Origin: Bradyrhizobium sp. PSBB068
GTDB taxonomy: Bacteria > Pseudomonadota > Alphaproteobacteria > Rhizobiales > Xanthobacteraceae
Reading direction: 5' to 3'
Assembly (NCBI GenBank): GCA_016839165.1
Contig: CP069300.1
Span: forward strand, 5,580,001-5,644,000
DNA: 64,000 bases
Part shown: piece after piece, positions 25,983 through 33,168 of the stretch
How the letters are laid out: each line of letters starts with the position of its first letter
How positions within the stretch are numbered: position 1 is the stretch's first letter
Program-made: the position numbers and the translations under genes
The notes under the pieces: generated by a model
What the model saw: the letters and a program-made list of their open reading frames with translations, nothing else
Told to the model about the DNA's origin: nothing
The model's database searches: none

Positions 25983-27125
25983 TCAGGACAAGCCCTTTCT
26001 CAGCCGAAGCCGGTCTTCGAGCCAGTCGAAGATGACTTCATTGGCCAGAGTGGGATTATCGATATGTCCTTGCATGGCAGCGGTTTCGGCACGACGGAAC
26101 AGGATCAGGCTGGCGTCGCGATGACTGTTGCCCAATTGATTGCCGAATTCAGTCAACGCACCTGGAAGCAGCCAGCCGGCTTCGCCCGCGGTGACGAGCA
26201 GCGGACATTCGATGCTGCGCGAGATCGCATTGGCCTCCTCGAGCCATCCGGTCTGCGCATTGTCGCCTGCTTGCCGATAGAAGAAGCTTCTTTCGTGCGA
26301 GTCCCATATTCCGGCATCGCAAACGGCGGCGGCAAACCGGGCATCACTTGCTGCCGCGCGGGCCACCAGGGAGGAATTGCACGCATCAGCCACGATGGCG
26401 ATCCGCGTGCTGTCGACACCGGGCTTCTCCGAAAGAAAGTCCAGGACACGACTCATGGCGGCTTCGAACTTGTGGCCGTCGAGCCGTTCCGGCGACAGCG
26501 CCGCCTGCGTTCCGAGCAGGTCCATGGCGAGCAGCGAGAAGCCGCGCTCGTTCGCATGACCGGCGTATTTGGTGATCAACTCTTCCTTGTAGGAACCCGG
26601 CTCGCCGATGCAGACGATGACGGGCCCATCGTCGCGAAACGCCGACGGCAGGTAATAGGCCTGAAGCGACAGGTCTTCGGTCCACGGAATCGAGAGCACC
26701 TGGCCGGCCGGAACCCGGGTCTTCAAAAAGCTGGTTGCACATCGCCGCATGCCGTCGACGGCACGTGTCAGCAACTCGTTGGCGTATCCGGGAGGCCTTG
26801 CGGCGGCGTGAAAGTAGCTCGTGGCCCGCAGCCAATTGCGACGGGCGGTGACCAGATTGTTGTTCAGCAACGAATGCTCGGCGCGCGCCTCGTTCAGTTC
26901 CGCGGTCTTGATCCACTGCTCGGACCACGAGCTCTCCGACGCGAGGTTGATCTTGCTCAAGGTCAACCAGCATTCGGAGACCGTCGAACCGCCTTCCTGC
27001 GCGGCGGCCAGCAGCTTGACGAACTCGGCCGACAGATCCTCTCGATCCGGCCAGGCAGGCCAACCTTTGTCATCGAATTCGACGCTGCTTGACGAGGCTC
27101 CGCGCGTCCCACAGTGGTCATGCAT
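25983..27125 (-). CDS. Alpha/beta-hydrolase-fold protein lacking the usual nucleophile
   Basis: A 380-residue protein with an N-terminal helical domain (1-130) and a C-terminal alpha/beta hydrolase domain, as in FrsA- or dihydropseudooxynicotine-hydrolase-like proteins. LPSAFRDDGPVIVCIGEPGS is the first core strand with the oxyanion loop, and ELITKYAGHANERGFSLLAM the next. Where relatives read G-x-S-x-G-G this protein reads ADACNSS, so the serine is replaced by alanine (a cysteine follows). The late QGHIDNPTLANEVIFDWL keeps the catalytic-histidine region. It may be a pseudo-enzyme or use the cysteine. The start has no clear ribosome binding site. Confidence 0.7.
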   Translation of the reverse strand: MHDHCGTRGASSSSVEFDDKGWPAWPDREDLSAEFVKLLAAAQEGGSTVSECWLTLSKINLASESSWSEQWIKTAELNEARAEHSLLNNNLVTARRNWLRATSYFHAAARPPGYANELLTRAVDGMRRCATSFLKTRVPAGQVLSIPWTEDLSLQAYYLPSAFRDDGPVIVCIGEPGSYKEELITKYAGHANERGFSLLAMDLLGTQAALSPERLDGHKFEAAMSRVLDFLSEKPGVDSTRIAIVADACNSSLVARAAASDARFAAAVCDAGIWDSHERSFFYRQAGDNAQTGWLEEANAISRSIECPLLVTAGEAGWLLPGALTEFGNQLGNSHRDASLILFRRAETAAMQGHIDNPTLANEVIFDWLEDRLRLRKGLS

Positions 27126-27690
27126 GTTTCGTCAACTCGTTCGCACCCGGCTGCGCTGCCGGTATGCGTTATCGGTACGAGCCCGCTTGTTGTTGTCGAC
27201 GAACCGCCGCTTCGGTAGCCGCGCGACGCTGGCGCCGAAATCGCAAACGCCAATCACCCAGCTCTCCCAAGGAATATTCCAAATTCGCTTCATATAATTG
27301 AAGTAATTCGGCAGCGGCAAATGTTGATATGGCGGCGCAGGAATGCGTTGCGCTTATGCCTGCGGACCGAACGTTGCTGCAGCAATCGTCGCCGAGCAAA
27401 CGCTCGGTAATGTTCCGCTTGCGAACCTGCCGCCGGCGCAAGTCTGCTCACAGGATCGCGAGAACCGATACGCCGTCACTCACTCAGTCGTGACTGCGCG
27501 CACACCCAGCAAACACGAGGCATATCCCCGCACCGCTAATCGGGTGCGCTGTGGCTCTGTCCCTAACCGGGTAGTGCATCGCGACGAGATCGAGAACGCA
27601 GCGTCGTTCATGCAATCCAGCCAGCCGTCATTGATGTTCGGCTGCATCGCGCACGCGAGTCGGCGCGAGCCTACCGTCTTCAAATGAAGA

Positions 27691-27720
27691 ACCTCCGGCA
27701 GGGCATTGCCGGAGGTTTTG
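27691..27720 (+). terminator. Strong rho-independent terminator, orphan
   Basis: ACCTCCGGCA (27691-27700) pairs perfectly with TGCCGGAGGT (27707-27716) around a six-base loop and is followed by TTTGG. No protein gene ends before it on the plus strand, so it may terminate an unannotated small RNA from the preceding region. Confidence 0.6.
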
Positions 27721-27841
27721 GAGGCTAGTTCATGAAGAAGTCTGATATCTCCTCATCATGGTCGGCAGAGCAACCGACACCAAGTTTGTACATGATAGAC
27801 TAATGTTAGTAAATCATACAATGTGCTCTTCGTTCAAAATC

Positions 27842-27873
27842 AAAGCCTCGACAGTTTCCCGTCGAGGCTTTGG
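27842..27873 (-). terminator. Terminator of the porin gene
   Basis: AAAGCCTCGAC and GTCGAGGCTTT form an 11-base perfect stem with a short loop; on the minus strand it is followed by GATTTTG. It lies 30 bases after the porin stop codon. Confidence 0.8.
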
Positions 27874-27902
27874 GTCGTAATCAAGTCCCGATCAACCGGG
27901 CC

Positions 27903-29462
27903 TTACCAGTTGCGCTGCGCGCGGAGCAGCAGCATGTAGGTATCCTGGTTGCTGAGCGAGTAGACGGCGGCCGGCTTGCCGATCGCCGCACTACCCGGGT
28001 AGCTGATCGTGCCCGCGTAGTTCTGATCCAGATGGGTGTAGGTGAAGTCGGCCGAGAATGTCAGGTTCTTCACCGGAGTCCACTGGGTCTGCGTACCGAT
28101 CTGGGCAACGCTGTAGTCGGGGTTGCACGAGGTCAGGTTCGAGGTGGCGCCGATCAGGACACCGAACGATCCGCCCACGCCGGTCCCGCCGGGGCCGCAG
28201 ATGTAGCTCTTGGCGGTGCCATTATAGTTGACCTGGGCCCACGCACCGTAGACGCTGGTGTTCCAATAGGGATTCCAGTTGTGGACATACGCGCCGCGCA
28301 CGCCGTACGTCGTGATCAGCTGCTGCGATCCGCCGGAGACGAACACGCTGTCCGGCGCAATGCCGAAGCCGATGCTCTGATAGGCACCGGGAACGCTGGT
28401 GTTGCCGAACGAGGTGAACGCACCGGCACCCGAGAGATCCTGGATGTTGTAGCGCGTTGCGCCGTTGGTATAGACGCCCTGCACGTTGATGGTATCGCCA
28501 GGTCCGGTCGGGATGTTCTTGATCGACAGGGCCAACTGACCCGCCCAGCCCCACTTGTCGTCGGGATGACCGGTGACTTCAGTGCCGCCGTAGTAGGCCG
28601 CGTGATTGTTATGCGCCGCGAACGACGCCTGGAACAGGCCCCAGGCTTGGTCGACGCGGAGCGACGCGACCAGATCCGGAGCAATCGTGCCGGCATAGTC
28701 GCTCGCGCCGTAGGGACCGAGAGCGCCGGTACCCTGCACACCGAGATTCTGCACGCCGGCCTGATAGTAGGCCGACTGATCCTGGGCCGACAAGGCCAGC
28801 GACACGCCGTTGCCGAACTGCGCGGTGTAGGTGAACTGGTTGACGCCGGTGATCGTGCCACCGCCGCCGACGAGGCCGTCGAAATTGTTGCCCGGATAGT
28901 TGGCCCACGGCGCCGAGAACTGCGAGACCGCCTTACCCATGGTGAAGCCGGCGAACTGGATGAAGGCGTAATAGACGCCGACCGTGCCGGCGGCGACACC
29001 GCCCGAGCTGGCGTTGTTCGGAGCAGCAGACGTTCCGATCGGCGAGTAGACCGTCGAGCCTGCCGCGGCGCCCGCGCCATAGCTGTCCGAGGTCCAGCTG
29101 AAGGTCGCATCGAAGAAGGTGCGAACCACGCCGTATTCGGTCGCGGTGCGGGTGTCGACGTTCAGGTCTTCACGCGAACGCCAGGTGTAGCCGTTGGTGA
29201 AGCGGTTCTGCGCACCGCCGGCGCCGGCGTAGTTGCCGGTGTGATCCGAGTTGGTGTTCGCCAGAACGTCGACGCGCAAATAGCCGCCCAGCTTGATGCA
29301 GGTGTCGGTGCCCGGAATAAAGTAGAAGCCCGGACCATAGAGCGAGCAGACCTTGACGTACTCGACTGCCTTGGCCTTGACCGGAAGGTCGGCCGCCATG
29401 GCTCCGCTGCTCGCGGCGAGAACTGCCGCCGAGCCCAACAAAAGGCCCTTAACTATCTTCAT
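27903..29462 (-). CDS. Outer membrane porin, Omp2b/Porin_2 family
   Basis: A 519-residue outer-membrane beta-barrel for diffusion of small solutes. It has a signal peptide (MKIVKGLLLGSAAVLAASSG with cleavage after AMAA), then the family opening DLPVKAKAVEYVKVCSLYGP and FYFIPGTDTCIKLGGYLRVD, with two cysteines as in rhizobial and Brucella porins. The C-terminus ends in an aromatic pattern (LLRAQRNW), the barrel-assembly signal. The ATG at 29462 has TTGGAGGATAGC upstream. It is followed by a strong terminator and is divergent from a MarR gene. Confidence 0.93.
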   Translation of the reverse strand: MKIVKGLLLGSAAVLAASSGAMAADLPVKAKAVEYVKVCSLYGPGFYFIPGTDTCIKLGGYLRVDVLANTNSDHTGNYAGAGGAQNRFTNGYTWRSREDLNVDTRTATEYGVVRTFFDATFSWTSDSYGAGAAAGSTVYSPIGTSAAPNNASSGGVAAGTVGVYYAFIQFAGFTMGKAVSQFSAPWANYPGNNFDGLVGGGGTITGVNQFTYTAQFGNGVSLALSAQDQSAYYQAGVQNLGVQGTGALGPYGASDYAGTIAPDLVASLRVDQAWGLFQASFAAHNNHAAYYGGTEVTGHPDDKWGWAGQLALSIKNIPTGPGDTINVQGVYTNGATRYNIQDLSGAGAFTSFGNTSVPGAYQSIGFGIAPDSVFVSGGSQQLITTYGVRGAYVHNWNPYWNTSVYGAWAQVNYNGTAKSYICGPGGTGVGGSFGVLIGATSNLTSCNPDYSVAQIGTQTQWTPVKNLTFSADFTYTHLDQNYAGTISYPGSAAIGKPAAVYSLSNQDTYMLLLRAQRNW

Positions 29463-29640
29463 GCTATCCTCCAAGTGATGCCTTGCTCTGCCGGCAAAGC
29501 GACAAACGTTCCCCTCCCGAAAACCGCTGCGGCGCAGCCATTTTCAAGATGCGCGTGGTCAACTCGGCCACTGCAGGCGTGAGATGGTGGATGCCCCCCA
29601 TCTACGATGCGGAACAATGCAATTGAGAGGTCACATATTC

Positions 29641-29654
29641 AACTTATATTAGTT
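29641..29654. promoter_or_regulatory. Possible MarR operator
   Basis: AACTTATATTAGTT is a near-palindrome (12 of 14 bases) in an AT-rich patch within the divergent porin/MarR region, 115 bases before the MarR start. MarR proteins typically bind AT-rich palindromes of this size. Weak evidence. Confidence 0.35.
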
Positions 29655-29768
29655 AGTCATTCTATGTTTGCGCAGCCATGTGTCATTCAGGCAACGGCCG
29701 CACGAACATTTTCGTCCGGCGCCTGCTTCAAAAAATTGCTCGAAGATGAATTTTTGTTAAGGTAGGGC

Positions 29769-30260
29769 ATGACCGAGCGCAAAGCGACCGACAAACTGCA
29801 GGAGGCGACTGAGCGACTGGCTTGGGAAATCGTGTCGACCAGCATCCGCCTCGACGAATTGCGCAGCATCTGGGCCAAGATGATCGGTATCACCGGCCCG
29901 CAATGGATGATCATGACGGTGCTGGCGAATGCCGAGGACCGCAATGTCGGCCTGCCCGTCGGCGCGGTCTCAAGGGCGCTGCGGGTCGACCAGTCCTTCG
30001 TGGTCACGCAGTCGAAGCTGCTCGAAAAGAAGAACCTGCTGCGCCGCAAGAGCTCGACCGAGGATGCCCGGGTCGTGAACCTGTCGCTGACCGAGCACGC
30101 CAAGAAGCAGATGGCGAACCTGTCCGCGCAGCGCCGGGAGTTGAACGAGTTCGTCTATGCCGAGCTCGATCTGCGCGAGCTGCAGCAACTGACCGGCAAG
30201 ATGGATTCCATCAAGACCCGCCTGGAAAAAGCGATCGCCAGAATCTCGGTCGATCTCTAG
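29769..30260 (+). CDS. MarR family transcriptional regulator
   Basis: A 163-residue winged-helix regulator. The DNA-binding part includes GPQWMIMTVLANAEDRNVGL, VGAVSRALRVDQSFVVTQSK (recognition helix) and the wing LLRRKSSTEDARVVNLSLTE. The ATG at 29769 has AAGGTAGGGC directly upstream. It could control the divergent porin gene or the MFS transporter downstream, which is convergent; which one is not clear from sequence. Confidence 0.88.
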   Translation: MTERKATDKLQEATERLAWEIVSTSIRLDELRSIWAKMIGITGPQWMIMTVLANAEDRNVGLPVGAVSRALRVDQSFVVTQSKLLEKKNLLRRKSSTEDARVVNLSLTEHAKKQMANLSAQRRELNEFVYAELDLRELQQLTGKMDSIKTRLEKAIARISVDL

Positions 30261-30304
30261 GAAGATCGCTGATATCAGCCGCAGTCCCGATCAGATTCTT
30301 GTTT

Positions 30305-30352
30305 GGCATGATCTCGTCGGAAAACCGCTTCGCGCTTTTCCGGATCATGCCA
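30305..30352. repeat. Dispersed GCATGATC palindromic repeat
   Basis: GGCATGATCTCGTCGGAAAA at the left and GCTTTTCCGGATCATGCC at the right; second copy of the family described at 1358. It lies between the convergent MarR and MFS genes and overlaps the MFS stop codon region. Confidence 0.78.
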
Positions 30353-31643
30353 GTGCCAGCCGCTGCCGCGAGCGCATCAGGAGCAGCAGGATAATGCTGA
30401 CATTGAGCAGGTTCCAGGCGAGGCCATTGGTGAAGGCCGCAGCATAGGAACCGGTGGCGTCGAAGATCACGCCCGAGATCCAGCCGCCAAACGACATCCC
30501 GAACACCGAGGCGAAGATCACGATGCCGATCCGCGTTGCCGCTTCCGATGCCGGCATCGCTTCGCGCACGATGATGGCGTAGCTCGGCACGATGCCGCCC
30601 TGGAACAGGCCGAACATCGCGGAGATGACGTAGAGCGAGGTCAGGCTGTCGAAGAACAGATAGAACAGCAGCGCGGAGCCCTGCGCGATCGAGCCGATCA
30701 GGAGCGTGCGGATGCCGCCGATCCTGTCGGCGAGAAAGCCCGAGCCGATCCGGCTGATTATGCCGAAGCCAAGCATCAGCGACAGCATCTCGGCGCCGCG
30801 CGCCACGCCGTAGCCGAGATCGCCGCAATAGGCGACGATGTGGACCTGCGGCATCGACATCGCGACGCAGCAGGAAATCGACGCCAGCGACAGGATCGCG
30901 GTCAGCGCGTTGGTGGAAAGCCTGAGATCGACGCGCGGCGGCGCAGCATTGACATGGCTGCGCCGGGTCGCCGCGCCCATCAACAGCCGCAGCACCACGA
31001 GCGCCAGCGCCATCGCGACCGCGGTGAAGACCCCGATCGCGATATGGGTGGCGCGCCAGCCGAGGCTCTGGATGCCGAAATTGACCAGCGGCGGCCACAC
31101 CGTGCCGCCGACATAATTGCCGCTGGCGGCAATCGCGACCCCGAGACCGCGGTAGCGCTCGAACCAGTGTGAGGCCTCCGCCATCAGGGGGCCGAAGGTC
31201 GCGGCCGACGACAGGCCGATCGCGAAATGGAGCAGGATGAAGGCCCAGACCGACGGCGCGTAGCCGGCGCCGACATAGCCGAGGCCGAGGATGCCGATCC
31301 CGGCGCCGATCGCCGCAACGATGCCGTAGCGGTCGCTGATCTTGCCGGTCACGACCTGGCCGAGACCGAAACCGAGCATCACCATCGTGAAGGCGAGCGA
31401 GGCGGTTCCGCGGGTCGCACCGAAGTCGGTCTGCACCACCGGCAGCGCCACCACGACCGACCACATGCCGACGCTGCCGAGCGAGCCGATCACCACGGCA
31501 ACGGCAAGACGCAGCCATGCCCGGCGCGAGTCGGGAATGAACGTTGCGGCTTCGGGGGAATATTCAGAAGAAATTACCACGGCCCGCGGAACTTCGTCGG
31601 CAATTGCCTCAAGGTCAAGCCGCATTGCCGAGAGATTAGGCAT
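30345..31643 (-). CDS. MFS transporter, oxalate/formate antiporter-like
   Basis: A 432-residue major facilitator with about twelve hydrophobic helices. The cytoplasmic loop after helix 2 reads VTGKISDRYGIVAAIGAG (the DRxG signature) and the second half has GSGFLADRIGGIRTLLIGS in the equivalent place. An N-terminal polar leader of about forty residues precedes helix 1; the true start may be at 31643, 31625 or a GTG at 31673, none with a good ribosome binding site. The substrate is unknown; monocarboxylate-type MFS proteins look closest. It may be co-transcribed with the secreted protein gene just upstream. Confidence 0.82.
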   Translation of the reverse strand: MPNLSAMRLDLEAIADEVPRAVVISSEYSPEAATFIPDSRRAWLRLAVAVVIGSLGSVGMWSVVVALPVVQTDFGATRGTASLAFTMVMLGFGLGQVVTGKISDRYGIVAAIGAGIGILGLGYVGAGYAPSVWAFILLHFAIGLSSAATFGPLMAEASHWFERYRGLGVAIAASGNYVGGTVWPPLVNFGIQSLGWRATHIAIGVFTAVAMALALVVLRLLMGAATRRSHVNAAPPRVDLRLSTNALTAILSLASISCCVAMSMPQVHIVAYCGDLGYGVARGAEMLSLMLGFGIISRIGSGFLADRIGGIRTLLIGSIAQGSALLFYLFFDSLTSLYVISAMFGLFQGGIVPSYAIIVREAMPASEAATRIGIVIFASVFGMSFGGWISGVIFDATGSYAAAFTNGLAWNLLNVSIILLLLMRSRQRLALA

Positions 31644-31689
31644 GCAGCAGCAAGGGGACGCGCCGAACTTCACCGGCGCGTGAAGCGCC

Positions 31690-32133
31690 TCATTTGCCGT
31701 AGTTCGGGTCCTGCGCCTGGAACGGACCGCACTTGGCGTCGAGCCCGAACCGGTGATCGAAATCGACGGTGCCGCCGCCGAGGGGAATGCGGGTCGGCGG
31801 CAGGCCGCGCGTGTACTGATCCACGGTCACGAATTTCTTGTCCGCGCTCATCGTCACATGCACCGGCTCGAGGACCTTGCCCTTGTTGAGCTCGGTCAGG
31901 TCGAGCGTGTAGTAGCCGTCCGCCGTCGCGCCCGCGGCCATGCCGCCATGCGGCGCCAACACCACCGATTGCGGCAAAAAGACCTCCATCAACACGCCGT
32001 TGCCCTTGCAGGCGACCATGCGGATCAACCAGGTCCGGTCGTCCGGCAGCGTCGCGGCGAAGGCCGGCGCCGACAGCAGCGCAATTGCGGCAGCAAGCGC
32101 CGCCATCAAGGTTCGACCCGTCCGGTTCGACAT
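31690..32133 (-). CDS. Hypothetical secreted protein
   Basis: A 147-residue protein with a signal peptide (MAALAAAIALLSAPAFAA) and a beta-rich mature part including TWLIRMVACKGNGVLMEVFL and ATADGYYTLDLTELNKGKVL. I do not recognise a family. Two cysteines in the mature region (ACKGN and DAKCGPF) may form a disulfide. The ATG at 32133 is chosen because GAGGATCC precedes it by a few bases; the upstream frame to 32268 has no signal. It lies 16 to 46 bases before the MFS start on the same strand. Confidence 0.7.
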   Translation of the reverse strand: MSNRTGRTLMAALAAAIALLSAPAFAATLPDDRTWLIRMVACKGNGVLMEVFLPQSVVLAPHGGMAAGATADGYYTLDLTELNKGKVLEPVHVTMSADKKFVTVDQYTRGLPPTRIPLGGGTVDFDHRFGLDAKCGPFQAQDPNYGK

Positions 32134-32398
32134 GGATCCTCGGGGGTGATTGGTGTCTCGCGTTTCGTCGAGGGCCAGGCCGCGAAAGTTCAAATCCGCT
32201 TCGTGCACCGCAGGGATCACAGCCGCACCCGATCGACCGGGAATATTGGCGATCGCACCGTGATCCATGTTGACGAAGAAAACTGATACAATGCGAGCCG
32301 GTTCACACTGACGGCTCGCCGTCCGGACCTATCATCCCGCCGGATGGCGCGCAGCTCGCAGGTATGAGGATCGAAGCGCACACTGTCGGAGGCCCATC

Positions 32399-32608
32399 AT
32401 GCATTCATCGTCAGCAGAATGGTTACCCGTTGCGTCAGCACCGCCGGACCGGGAACTCGAGGTTTGCATCCTCGACTATGACGGCATGGTCCATGCGCTG
32501 ATGTTCCCGTGCCACCGGGACGGTGCCGAGTGGGTCGAGCATCTCAGCAGCAGGCATCTCGACATCCAGCCGACGCATTGGCGCAACTGGATGCCGTCCG
32601 CCAACTAA
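32399..32608 (+). CDS. Small hypothetical protein, 69 residues
   Basis: Sequence pattern EWLPVASAPPDRELEVCILD, then MFPCHRDGAEWVEHLSSRHL and PTHWRNWMPSAN. It has the look of small conserved rhizobial proteins of unknown role: no signal peptide or membrane helix. GGAGGCCCATC directly before the ATG is a good ribosome binding site. The C-terminal THWRxW motif is reminiscent of DUF551-like short domains, which also end in a THWMP pattern, but this is only a resemblance. Confidence 0.65.
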   Translation: MHSSSAEWLPVASAPPDRELEVCILDYDGMVHALMFPCHRDGAEWVEHLSSRHLDIQPTHWRNWMPSAN

Positions 32609-32674
32609 AGCGCCTGCCCGGATATTGCGCTAGATTTGCCACGTGAGGTTCAAGGGTGGGCCAGGAGGCTCGTC

Positions 32675-32971
32675 ATGGAATCACACGTGATCCCTTTCGA
32701 GAATCGTTGGACGAACGGCGAGCATGCCTCGGAGTGGCATTGCGAGCTCGAGCGGCCGGGCGTGCCGACGGTCCGGACGATGTATTGCGAGCATGAGACG
32801 CATTACCGCGGCGAGACGGCGGTGGTGTTCGACATCCCTGCCGGCTTTGTCCACGACTGGCTGGCGTTCCACGCCCGGCGCGCCGCCCGGCAGCAATCGC
32901 TGTGGCGCGCCAGCGTCATCACGCTCGGCCTCATCGCCGCATCGGGCGCCGTGCTCGGTGTGCTGAGATAG
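32675..32971 (+). CDS. Small hypothetical membrane-anchored protein
   Basis: A 98-residue protein with a soluble N-terminal part (RWTNGEHASEWHCELERPGV, TMYCEHETHYRGETAVVFDI) and one C-terminal hydrophobic helix (ASVITLGLIAASGAVLGVL), so it is probably a tail-anchored inner-membrane protein. The ATG at 32675 has AGGAGGCTCGTC directly before it, so the longer frame from 32636 is rejected. Cys and His residues (HCELE, CEHETHY) might bind metal, but no known motif fits. Confidence 0.65.
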   Translation: MESHVIPFENRWTNGEHASEWHCELERPGVPTVRTMYCEHETHYRGETAVVFDIPAGFVHDWLAFHARRAARQQSLWRASVITLGLIAASGAVLGVLR

Positions 32972-33083
32972 GGGCAACGACCCCGTCCCCGGAACGGCCA
33001 GACGGTCCGCCCCGCCCTTTCCGGCCCCGGAATCGCCTGCCCAAAAGCCTGCGACGTCAGGCGCAGCCCTCCGACGGCACTTA

Positions 33084-33098
33084 TTAACCCTTTGCTAA
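33084..33098 (+). promoter_or_regulatory. CtrA-type binding site before flhA
   Basis: TTAA-CCCTTTG-CTAA matches the CtrA full site TTAA-N7-TTAA in seven of eight half-site bases, and is followed by CCAT. It lies 71 bases before the flhA GTG. With ctrA in the window this supports direct control of flhA by CtrA. Confidence 0.6.
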
Positions 33099-33168
33099 CC
33101 ATACACCCGGCAAGAATTGCCGAGTGAAGTCGAGTGTCGTCGAACGCGTCTAACGGGCGGAGATCCCC

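Larger units (their letters stand above)
27126..27902. other. Gene-poor intergenic stretch
   Basis: About 780 bases with lower GC content than the surroundings and no convincing gene. Several short open frames exist, the longest of 62 to 114 codons, but none has a ribosome binding site, known domain or plausible composition. Two strong hairpins lie in its right part (27691 and 27842). The sequence to the left of the first hairpin could encode a small RNA, but nothing else supports that. Confidence 0.5.

Noticed and set aside
27132..27320. A 62-codon minus-strand frame with MKRIWNIPWESWVIG
   Set aside because: Looks protein-like for a short stretch, but no ribosome binding site and nothing recognisable; left out.
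27484..27579. A 31-residue frame on the minus strand ending in a lipobox-like VFAGC
   Set aside because: No ribosome binding site and no basic N-terminus before the hydrophobic part, so it is not a convincing lipoprotein gene.
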